Shown here piece after piece: positions 45,880-56,429 of a DNA stretch of 64,000 nt. The DNA comes from Sternotherus odoratus. Lineage: Eukaryota > Chordata > Testudines > Kinosternidae. Below the pieces are notes generated by a model, which was given only the letters and a program-made list of their open reading frames with translations, had not been told where the DNA came from and did not search any database. A program made the position numbers and the translations under genes. How positions within the stretch are numbered: the first letter of the stretch is position 1; each line of letters opens with the position of its first letter. The stretch spans positions 65,976,390 to 66,040,389 of the forward strand of contig JAVMKO010000003.1 of NCBI GenBank assembly GCA_032164245.1. The letters are read 5' to 3'.

Positions 45880-48460
45880 AATTTACATACCCTCTTCATG
45901 ACAAGTCAGTTGTTGCTCCTGTACCTTTATCCGCACCCATGTTTTGCTGCTGTACAATATTGCCAGAAGTACTGTTGAGTTGAAGAGGTTAGCATGTGTT
46001 GTCTTGTTGATTTGTACTTGGAGGACATCCTTGATAGAATTTAATGCATGCCAACCACTTTCTTTGTGAGATTTGCCTTTCTGATCATGGTGCATGTTAA
46101 TTTCTTGGCCCAGATAAGCATATTGCTTGACTTCTTCAATTTGTTCTCCCTTCACTATTATTTGGGCTTTTGGCAAGGAATCAGGCCGCATAAATTTCAT
46201 TTTAGAACCGTTCATTTTTAGTCCAACTTGGCTACTTTTTGTGTCAAGCTCTCTTAGCATATTCTGTAGTTTGATAGTGTTTTCAGCAACCAGCACAATA
46301 TCGTCCACAAATCTGAGATGGTTTAACTGCTCTTCATTGGCACTAATTCTGCCCTCCAAATTCATCCACCTCATTATCATTTTGAGGCAGAGTTTCAGTG
46401 AAACCGTGTCTCCTTGCTTTACACCTTTTTTGATTAGCATGTGAAGAGGAGTGTTGAACAGAGTTATATCCATAGTGCAGTCGGAGTTTGTTTCTTTTAA
46501 TAGATTAATGTAATTTATGTTGATGCCCTGCTCTGCAAGAACTTTCAGCACTGCACTGATCTCTACACTGTCGACTGCTTTTTCATAGTCTAAGGCAATG
46601 CATAAAGGGAATTCGTATTGCCTTGAGTGCTCCATTAGCTGGTTTATAGTGAAGATATGGTCTGTAGTGCTGAAATTCCTTTGAAAACCTGCCTGCTGTC
46701 TTGGCTGCTTCTTGCCCAGACTTTGAGAGTTGGTTTGTTATTAGTTTGGTGAATAGCTTATGAACATGTGAAAGCAGGCATATTGGAAAATAGTTCTTTA
46801 GATCTTCACAATCACCCTTATACAGCAAAATGGTGTTAGACTCCTTCCAGCTAAGCATTTCCAAGTAACGACTGAACCTCGTAGCAAGAATTTCCCAGAG
46901 GTCTTGGCCTCCCGTTCTTGTTATTTCGGTTGTCAGTCCATCTTTTTCTGGAATTTTTCCTTCCTTCATTTGATAAACTGCATTTTGAACTTTGGTGATG
47001 AGGAGCAGGAGCATGTGCTCATTGGTCTGTTGAAGTGTTGGTAGTGGGACATTTATTTGAGAGAATAAATAAACAGTTTGGTGGAGAAATCTTTGTAGAC
47101 TGCTTCCATCCCTGTTCTGTCAATTACTGCTTTTCCATCCTTGTTCTTCAGTGACATTATTGTCAACCTGTACAGTATTAATTCCAATTTGCATTTTTGA
47201 GGCTTCTGTGCTCTTTAGCCATCTTTAAGAGCGTTTCATTTCAGTACTTCTCAAAGTCCTCCATTAGTCTTATCAGTTTGCAGAGAAGGGAATACTCGAA
47301 TTTGTCACCATCCTTTCTCTTCATATTCCTCCAGTTCTCTAGCAAATTTCTTGTTTCCTCCAAGATTTTTACCTTCACTCTTTTCGGTTTTTCTTTCTTG
47401 GCTAATTGCATGCATTGCCTCAGCTTATCAGCCAAGTTTTTATAGTCCTCATCACAGTATTCTATGAGACTCCAGTCTTCCTTGGAAATGTACGCTTTCA
47501 GGATTGCTTCATAAAATATTTTTGTCTGCTGTCTCTGATTTGCCATCAGTAGTGTTTTCTTCTCCACCTTTTCACTGAAGTTGAGCCTCGTTCTAAGCAA
47601 GTGATGGTCAGTACTGGTGTTGAATGATTGCACTACTGAGATGTTTTGTACGGTGTGCCGCTTACCGATCAGAATATAATCACTTGTTCTTGTTCTTTGC
47701 ATTGGATGTGATCCACCTTCTCTTGTTCTTCTTCTTAAACCAGTGTTACCAATGCACATTTCTTTAATCTCCACCAGAGTTGATAGTCGCTCTCCTCGTG
47801 CAGTCAGTTTGCTCATGCCATACCTTCCAATGAACTTTTCATCGTCTTTCCCTCTTCGGACCTTGACCTTGACGTCTCCCTTCTCACTCGTATATGTGGA
47901 TTTATGAGCGAGGTTTCCTCGAGCTACTGATAGAATTTTTCCACATCATTATCTTCATTTGTGCTTGTGGAAAAATAGATCTGGATAATCTTGAGGGTGC
48001 TGTTCTTGTTCAGCTGGAGGTGTAGCACTCCGATATGTGATGACTTGAACTTGCAGGAGGTGATTTTTTGAAGATAAATTCCTTGTTGATGATAAATCTG
48101 ATTCCTCCAACAGTTCTCATGCCCTCTCCTTTTCCCAACATGATGGTGCTTCCATCTCGCTACTTTGCTTCCATCTCCTCCTTTCTTTGGCATGTTTCAC
48201 AGAGACCATGGACGTCGCAGGCTGGCTTTGCCTTCTCCTCCATTAAATGGTTCATAGTCGTCCCTCATCAGTGTCCTACAGTTGTAGGTACACACTGAGA
48301 GGGCAATCCTTTTTCTGATCTTTGAGATTCTTAGCAGCCTCTTGTTGATCAAACTCTGTGCCGCTGCTGTAGAGCAGATCCAGGGACTGAGGCCCATTTA
48401 TTTGTGGTGCTTTGGCCATTTCTTCAGCCACCCGCCGACTATGTTGTCAGTGGCACGTTT
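45880..48460 (-). mobile_element. RTE-type LINE, minus strand, decayed
   Basis: Read on the minus strand, the 5' part (48397-48197) resembles the start of an apurinic-type endonuclease (LSVCTYNCRTLMRDDYEPFN), the domain that gives such ORFs the name craniofacial development protein 2-like. The RT follows in two long pieces. At 47014-46583 is the piece with PICLLSHVHKLFTKLITNQL. At 46635-45883 is the piece with CIALDYEKAVDSVEISAVLK, KKGVKQGDTVS and the active-site box FVDDIVL near 46295-46315. Downstream, FNSTVLLAILYSSKTW fits the RTE C-terminal part. The frame is broken about seven times. Clade placement is from motif style; the exact family is unknown. Confidence 0.85.
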
Positions 48461-48679
48461 GCCTCCTCAATTTAGCTAGCACCCAGCCTCAAGAAGGAGG
48501 ACAACTGTTCCCTCGCTGGGTTGGCAGTCTGACACCTTAATAGCATAGTAAAACCTACTGGAGAATACACTCTGCTATCGTTGCTGTCAGATGTTTTTTC
48601 TTTTCTCTTCATAGAATATTTTTTGCATGTAAAGACAGAGATGATTGGTGCACTTGGCCTTTGCTGTAAGGTCATACTT

Positions 48680-48815
48680 AGGGCTTGTCCACATTGCAAT
48701 TAAAAGCCTGTGGCTTGTGGGGCTCAGGCTAAGGGGCTGCTCGCCAAAAGGCGCAAGCTGGAGTTGACGGGGGAGCCTGCTGCCGCCGTGAGGATGGCAC
48801 ATAAATCTGCCTAAG
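48680..48815. mobile_element. Truncated Harbinger-type MITE fragment
   Basis: GGGCTTGTCCACATTGCAAT at the left and GCGCAAGCTGGAGTTGACGG with CCGCCGTGAGGATGG inside match the GC-rich core of the MITEs at 24.4 and 39.0-39.7 kb. The right terminus is missing. Confidence 0.55.
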
Positions 48816-48830
48816 ATGCGCCATGATTGG

Positions 48831-49450
48831 GTGGTCCCTAGTTCTTCTATTATGGGAACAAGTAAATAACTTTTCCTTATTCACTTCCTCCACACCACTC
48901 ATAATTTTATATACCTCTATCATATCCCTCCTTATCTCCTCTTTTCCAAGCTAAAAACTCCTAGCCTCTTTAATCTCTCCTCATAAGGGACCCATTCCAA
49001 ACCCCAAATTATTTTAATTGCCCTTCTCTGAACTCTTTCTAATGCCAGTATATCCTTTTTGAGATGAGGAGACCACATTTGTACACAGTATTCAAGATGT
49101 GGGTGCACCATGGATTTGTATAAGGGCAATAAGATATTCTCCGTATTATTCTCTATCCCCTTTTTAATGATTCCGAACATCCTGTTTGCTTTTTTGACTG
49201 CTGCTGCACACTGCATGGATGTCTTCAGAGAACTATCCACAATGACACCAAGATCTAGCCCCATCAATTTGGGCTAATTTGCACAAATTAGCCCCCATCA
49301 TATTGTATGTATAGTTGGGGTTATTTTTTCCAATGTGCATTACTTTACATTTATCCACATTAAATTTCATTTGCCATTTTGTTGCCCAATCATTTAGTTT
49401 CACGAGATCTTTTTGAAGTTCTTCACAGTCTGCTTTGGTCTTTACCATCC
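48831..49450 (-). mobile_element. CR1 LINE fragment, minus strand
   Basis: On the minus strand it encodes a C-terminal CR1 RT section: KCKVMHIGKNNPNYTYNMMG, DLGVIVDSSLKTSMQCAAAV, LEYCVQMWSPHLKKDI and SLEKRR. It stops abruptly at about 49450, where a plus-strand CR1 begins. Its 3' end is truncated near the MITE fragment at 48815. Confidence 0.9.
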
Positions 49451-49842
49451 TGGGGCTGGTTTTATTCAATAGTCTTGGGGCTGGTTTTATCCAATATCTT
49501 TATCAATGATCTGGAGGATGGTGTGGAGTGTACCCTCAGCAAGTTTGCAGATGACACTAAACTGGGAGGAGTGGTAGATACACTGGAGGGTAGGGATAGG
49601 ATACAGAGGGACCTAGACAAATTAGAGGACTGGACCAAAACAAATTTGATGAGGTTCAACAAGGAGAAGTGCAGAGTGCTACACTTAGGACGGAAGAATC
49701 CCATGCACTCCTACAGACTAGGAACCAAATGGCTAGGCAGCAGTTCTGCAGAAAAGGACCTAGGGGTTACAGTGGATGAAAAGCTGAATAATGAGTCAAC
49801 GGTGTGCCCTTGTTTCCAAGAAGGCTAATGGCATTTTGGGCT

Positions 49843-51364
49843 TGTCACGGGGCGCACACTCACCCTTGCGGCGCCTCCCGCTGGTCGATCAGGGAATTAG
49901 CTTCTCAGCGTCCGGAGTGCCCTCTGCAGATTGACACCCCGCTCCTGCTCTGGTCCCGTGTCCCTCCCGGACCCCAGTGCCCTCTTTCTGAGGGTGCTGC
50001 ACACACAGCCCCCCTCAGGTCTAAGGGTCTCCCCTTCCTGGGGAACCCTCTACTCCCTATCCCCACCTTGCCTCAGTCTAGTCAACTGCCAGTCACCACT
50101 TGCCCCCGCTCACTGGGGCAGACTGCAGTATCCTTGCCAGTCATCACAGGCAAGGAAGGGTTGGCCTGCTGCTTCTACTGCTAGCCATGGGCTGCCCCCT
50201 GCAACCCCAGTACCCTTGGATCGGGCCTTCTGCCAGGCCCTGCAGCCTGGGGCTCTCAGGCTAGAGCCTCCCCAGCTCCTACTGCCTTGCCCCAGCCCTG
50301 CACCAATCTAGGTACCTTGCTCAGCCCCAGCAGCTAGGCCTGTCTTCCTCTGTGGACAGAGGAGACTCTCTTGCCTCACAGCCTCTATATACTGGCCTGT
50401 GAGTGTTTAGGGCAGGGGTGGGCAAACTTTTTGGCCCGAGGGCCACATTGGGGTTCAAAATTGTGTGGAGGGCCAGGTAGGGAAGGCTGTGCCTCGCCAA
50501 ATAGCCTGCCCCCCCCCCCATCTGACTCCCACTCACCTCCCACCCCCTGACTGCCCCCTCAGAGCTCCCAAGACATCCAGCCCCCCCGCTCCTTGTCCGA
50601 TTGCCCCCTCCAGAGATCCCCCCCCTCCCTAACTTCCCCCCGCAGGACCCTACCCCGTACCTAAGCCCTCCTGCTCCTTGTCCCCTGATTGCCCCCTTCC
50701 AGCAACCCCCCACTCTAACTGCCCCCCAGAATCCCCAATCTAAGCCCCCTGCACTTAGTTCCCTGACTGCCCTCTCCCGAGACCCCCCCACCCTAACCAC
50801 CACCCAAGCCCCCCTGAGCGCCCCTCACCCCCGTTCTTGCTTACTTTGCTCAACCGGGCATGGCCCCACGGCTTGCTGCTCTCATCTGGCTCCTCGCCTG
50901 GCCCCGGCAGCTCAGCCCGGCACCCCCGGGCGGGAGCGCGGCGCCCCTCACCGCGCTGCTCGGCCCCTGGGCACGGAGGAGGGGGCCACTGGCACCACTC
51001 CCCTGCCGAGAGCTCGCAGGCCGGATAAAATTAAAGTGAAATAAAGAGAAATACGCACCACTCCAACAACGGTCAATGTGTTTTGAGTGCGCCATCTATT
51101 GGGGAAACGTGGGCATTGCAGGGAAAGGGGAAAAAAAGGAGGTTTTTACTATAATTTGGACAAGTTCGGCGGGCCGGATTAAAAAGCCTAACGGGCCGTA
51201 TGTGGCCCGCGGGCCGTAGTTTGCCCATGTCTGGTTTAGGGGATGGCCACCCAGCTGAGCCTATTCCCCAATCAGGCCTGGTAGCTTCCTGGCTCCCGGC
51301 CTTAACCCCCTCCTGGGCTATTCCAAGCCCCTTTCTGTAGGGGGCGGGTGGTCACCCTGCCACA
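49843..51364. mobile_element. Solo LTR inserted in CR1, carrying a hAT MITE
   Basis: It begins TGTCACGGGG and ends CCCTGCCACA, giving TGT...ACA ends. The 5-bp target duplication GGGCT occurs at 49838-49842 and 51365-51369. Without the nested hAT (50413-51233 plus one duplication copy) the LTR is about 0.7 kb. A TATATA-containing stretch lies near 50388. No internal retroviral sequence is present. Confidence 0.88.
50413..51233. mobile_element. hAT-type MITE inside the solo LTR
   Basis: The left end CAGGGGTGGGCAAACTTTTT is matched by the inverted right end CAGACATGGGCAAACTACGG. A perfect 8-bp duplication GTTTAGGG flanks it (50405-50412 and 51234-51241). The C-rich interior yields spurious Pro-rich open frames. 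Confidence 0.95.
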
Positions 51365-51944
51365 GGGCTGTATAAGTAGGGGCATTGCCAGCAGATCGAG
51401 GGACGTGATTGTTCCCCTCTATTCGACATTGGTGAGGCCTCATCTGGAGTACTGTGTCCAGTTTTGGGGCCCACACTACAAGAAGGATGTGGAAAAATTG
51501 GAAAGAGTCCAGAGAAGGGCAACAAAAATGATTAGGGGTCTGGAGCACATGACTTATGAAGAGAGGCTGAGAGAACTGGGATTGTTTAGTCTACAGAAGA
51601 GAAAACTGAGGGGAGATTTGATAGCTGCTTTCAACTACCTGAAAGGGGGTTCTAAAGAGGAGGGATCTAGACTGTTCTCAGTGGTAGCAGATGACTGAAC
51701 AAGGAGTAATGGTCTCAAGTTGCAGTTGGGAAGGTTTAGGTTGGATATTAGGAAAAACTTTTTCACTAGGAGGATGGTGAAGCATTGGAACGGGTTACCT
51801 TAGAGGTTTTTAAGGTCAGGCTTGACAAAGCCCTGGCTGCTATGATTTAGTTGGGGATTGGTCCTGGTTTAAGCAGGTGGTTGGACTAGATGACTTCCAG
51901 AGGTCCCTTCCAACCCTAATATTCTATGATTTACTGTTGGAGCA

Positions 51945-52147
51945 GTTTAGTATCATCTGCAAACTTTGCCACATCACTGTTTACCCCTTCCTCCAAATCA
52001 TTTATGAATAAGTTGAATAGGATTGGTCCTAGGACTGACCCTTGGGGAACACCACTAGTTACCCCTCTCCATTCTGAAAATTTACCATTTATTCCTACCC
52101 TTTGTTCCCTGTCTTTTAACCAGTTCTCAATCCATGAAAGGATCAGG
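51945..52147 (-). mobile_element. CR1 LINE fragment, minus strand
   Basis: Read on the minus strand it encodes the CR1 RT piece with [23 protein letters not shown] sequence ([12 protein letters not shown]). It is nearly identical to the complementary stretch at 60000-60185. It directly abuts the 3' end of the plus-strand CR1. Confidence 0.88.
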
Positions 52148-52199
52148 TTGAGCTACAGTAGTGTAGCCTTGAGGTGACTGGCACACAAAATACTGTGGT

Positions 52200-53110
52200 A
52201 GTGCTGTTGTGTGAGAGGCATGATTGTCGTTGTCATTTAGTTGGAAATGGTGCTTGTGACAGCATCTGGTACTTTATTATTCAGTGACAATGCTGATTCC
52301 AGTAGGACCCCATGACTATACATTTTCTTCATGTGATCAGATGCCCCTGATGCAGAGTGAGATCATGATGTTCACTGGTTCTTTAAAACACTTTTAGTTA
52401 GTCTCACTTCAGTCTTGTTTCAGTTGAGCCACTCATTCCAAGTTCAGGCTTCTGTCTCCTTCATCCGTTTTGCTATCTGGGAGGGAATGCCGTCTACACT
52501 GGATGAAAAAGATAAATAGAGCTGTGTGTCACTGGAATATCATTCGTGTTGCAACTTGTTTAATCTAAAATGTTTCTCTAATGTGGTATGGAAATATTAA
52601 GTAAGAGCAGTGAGAAAACTGAGCTCTCTGGGGCTCAACACACCAAAACTCTTGGTCAGGAGCAGTAGCTGCCTATCCTAACTCCTTTGGATCTTTTGGA
52701 AAAGATTGGGTATGGTGAGCTGAGTGTCATTCTGTTGACCCTTGCCAGCACATGTAGCTGGGTGGCAGTACCTCATGATCCATGTCAGATGGCAGATCAG
52801 TACCACCTTTTCTTCAGCAATGGCAGAGGTGAAACAGTTCTCCACCTGTGCAAATGGTGCTGTTTCTGTTACATGACCTGGGCTTAAGCCAGGTTGAGTG
52901 GAGTTTGAATACCAGTGGAGCCCAGGTGTTGCTATGTTTAGTTTACTGTCATATTCTTGATTAAAATCTTGCCCAGGAATAAGAATTTCAACACTGAATA
53001 GTAGATGGTGAGGTCACTGACATCTAGTGTTTCTTGGCACTGGGACTGCCACCTGTTTCAGTGATGTTTCAGAAAAAGGTATTGACTGTTACTGTTAGCA
53101 GTGCGCCAAG
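52200..53110 (-). mobile_element. Probable L2-clade LINE remnant, minus strand
   Basis: On the minus strand, broken pieces resemble L2-type RT around the active site: SVFSLLLLNIS where SVLSPLLFNIY is expected, then THSSIYLF for DTQLYLSF, and GSTETRLK for LNPDKTE. Stops and shifts are frequent and the ends cannot be set. It is an ancient copy. Confidence 0.5.
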
Positions 53111-54960
53111 GCATTCTCCACTGGTATTGGCCATCCTGGAGGGGCACAAGCCTAGGTTGTAGGTGGTGACACAGATTTATTTCAGTCCTTATGATATCAT
53201 CTGTGTTTGTGGCAAGGTGTTTGCAGGCAATGTGTGTTTTTTCTACTATGTGTATTTAGCACAGGATTTGAAATACTGTTGCAGGTTCACTCAGTGTTGT
53301 CAGGAAAAAATAAAAGGTTGGACGGGGATGGGGGCTGTTCGGTTTTTGTGTTTTTCATTATTTTTCCCAGCAGGAGTTGGTCGGGTGTTCTGTCGTGGTC
53401 GTTTAGTTTGAGTTAGAACAGCTTGTCTGGGATCGTTAGTGTATCATAACTCTGAAAAAACTCGTCACTGGGTGGAGCCAAGTCTTGTGTCAGTAATTAA
53501 CAAGTATGATCTTATCTTCAAAGGTTCATCTTCATAAGGAGGAAAGGTGTGTTCTTACCATCCATTAGCTAACATGCAGTAGCTAAAATGAGGTAAAATT
53601 GTAGTGAAGAAAAGATCATTTTTAGTGTTGATACGTTAACATATCAAGGTAAACCTAAGGAGGGATATTCAGTTATTTTTATGTTAAAATCTGGACTTGT
53701 CTTTTTTTGTTGGTTATTGAGTTTCTTAGATTAGGATTGATTATGGAATTAAACTGAACAGATTGGTGTATTTCAGATTACAGAGATGCTTTTTGCAAAC
53801 TAGCTAAACTATTTTAATATACAAAAAGATTTTTATTTAGCAGGAGTTGGAAGGTACTAATATGTAGTTCAGCTTTTTAGTTCTTAAAGATTTTCTTAGA
53901 AACCTGCAGTGACCTGCTTTTATCAAGAAATGCCTTCTGTTCAGAGTGATATAATACCAGTTCTTTTAAAAGAAGTAATAATGTCCAGCTCGAATCATTG
54001 TCTTTGATTCTGTCATATTTTGAGATGATGTATCTGGGGAATGGTGGTGAAGAGGATGAGGAGAGAGACAGGCACAAAGAGTTGGTAGTACAATCCCATT
54101 TAGTCTGAGCAACATCACTTTATTTCATGGTCTGACTTCTTCCCTCACTTCTATAAGCAGAAATCTAGAGTATCTCTATAAATCATGCACTTACTCCAGG
54201 TTTAACACCATTAGAAATCAGGGAATAATCTGGCCCCATTTCTGCAGTGCAGATAACTTGCCAGCTTCTTGGAAATATGAACTGGACTAAACACAACACA
54301 CTTTGGGCTTTTTTGTGTGTGTATATTTAATTTAATAGTTGCCTGTGGTCCAAATAGCTTTATTCACTAAAATATAACAAACATAAGATGTTGAGTACAA
54401 ACCTTATTATCTAAGATTGAAACAACATGTTGGCTGGGAAACTTGTATTGACTTTCAGTTTGAGAGCAATTTCTAAAAAAAGAGCAATTTTGAAAATATG
54501 TAAAGCCGTTTACGTTATGTAAATATATAGATATAAATGTGCTGGTACTTTAAGATGCTTTTTTTTGGATTAGTTCAAAATGAACTTGAGTTAAAGAAAA
54601 ACTATTAAATCTATTGATGAAAAACAGGAATTTATTCTATTTGCAGAATTATTAGCCTCAAATTTTAAACAATGACTTTAATTTTATGAAGGAATGGACT
54701 TGTATATGTTCAATTCAGAAGATCTGAAAATATCTGAGTCTCAAGGCCACCGGAGTTTGTATAAATGTTTCAGATCTCCAGGTTTTCAGAATAAACGCCA
54801 ACTGAGGTGTGTTAAGTGTTGTTGAGCTACTATATTAATGACTCGAAATAAGCTCAACTCCAAGTGAGGTCATGTTTTGAAATAGACTATGAACAATAGT
54901 AAATGTGATTCAGGACCTTGAAAATATCTTCAAATATAGCTGCAACCAAAAGGAGTTCTG

Positions 54961-54976
54961 AAGAGAGGGAGAGGGA

Positions 54977-55037
<61 letters not shown>
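54961..55037. repeat. (GA)n microsatellite, about 75 bp
   Basis: GAGGGAGAG units change into an uninterrupted GA run. The Ser-Leu repeat seen in the minus-strand translation is only this microsatellite. Confidence 0.97.
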
Positions 55038-55040
<3 letters not shown>

Positions 55041-56429
55041 TCTGAACTTAAATAAGGAATATTCTCTAATATGTTTAACTTGATACTGTCTATATAAATC
55101 AAATTTAATCTGATAAATATAGAGAATTGCATCCGGAATTTTGGATATTTACACTAAATTTCATATTGGCAAATACATTATGATCCAAATATGTTTAAAA
55201 TTGGCAGTTAGGTATTTCGAAGGCACCTATCACATACTGTAGTATTCAAGACAGGAAAAAATTGTCAGACTCTTTTAAAAATACTCAAGAAAGAATGGAG
55301 AGTTCTCAGACTGAAATGAAAGATTCTGACCATATTAGCACTTGGGAAAGAATAGTGATTAATCAGAGACATTAAAAAAGGAATAGAAAAAAATCCAGTC
55401 TGAACCAGCGTAGAACACAGTGTGTGAGAGACAAATTACTTTTTAAAAATAGGATAAAAAGGATCTCAGTAGTAGAGAACAAAATTAACTTAATTTGGTA
55501 TGGGAACATAGTTTGAAATTCTACCTCTCGTAGATATATGGCATTGTAAATATAGTGTATTTTTATGGATATTGCAGAGGAGTAGGAGTTAGTAATCTAT
55601 AACAGGGCTGGATGTCACAGGGTTTAAAGAAGGAAATAGTTAAGACTGTGGGGTAATATACTGACTGCATCTCTTGGGAAGGTTATTGGGAGCATATTGA
55701 TATAGTTTATTGGTTTTTTGACCATTCCTTGTGCAAGTCATCTTTTTGTGGTGTGCCTTAACCTCTACTTTTGTAGGTGTTAAGTGTTAGTTTTATAATT
55801 ATCTTTAAATGATGCCGCTGCAAAAACAAAACTGTCCAAAAATTGATCTTGTCTGAGGGAGAGATGGACTTAAGTATCTTTACTAGACATCTGAGTGCTG
55901 TCACTATTTTACCTTGTTGTCCCCCATCCCCCCGCCCTTCTCTACGACTCAAAGTCCCATGAAGTGGTTAATATTCATAAAAGAGGACGAGAAGGACTCT
56001 ACAAATCCATTCTAAGTTAGTCCATATTCATCAGGAGTTCTGGCTGCTGAGCAGTGTGAAAAAATCCTGCTGTTTGAACTGCCTTTTTGGTAAATGTATG
56101 GAATATATTTGTAAAATCTTCCTATAATTGAAGAATGGAATAAGCTAACTGCAATCATTCTCCACTGCTCTCCACAGTGTTTCTCATTCCTTGGTCTGGA
56201 TACTACTTGTTGTCTTACATCTGATGTTCACTGCATCAAAATTCAAGTTTCTTTTTACTTTCTGTCCTTTCTCCTTTGAATTCAGACACTCTCTACTGGC
56301 TTGCTGCAGCACTGCACTATGATTCCAGTTTACTCTACTTCCATCTGACATTTTACATTGTCTGCAATGTCTACATTGCAGTACAAATTTGGTCAAAATA
56401 AGTTATGTTGCTGAATAGCGGCTGACTGT

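Larger units (their letters stand above)
49451..51930 (+). mobile_element. CR1 LINE, plus strand, interrupted by a solo LTR
   Basis: The first part (49480-49842) encodes [20 protein letters not shown] followed by DDTKLGG and ends in [11 protein letters not shown]. The second part (51365-51930) resumes with [40 protein letters not shown] and [20 protein letters not shown]. It ends with the CR1 3' terminal TATTCTATGATTT. Removing 49843-51364 and one copy of GGGCT rejoins the two. Its sequence differs from the CR1 next to it, so it belongs to another subfamily. Confidence 0.92.

Noticed and set aside
54887..55132. Ser-Leu repeat protein on the minus strand
   Set aside because: Translation of the GA microsatellite.
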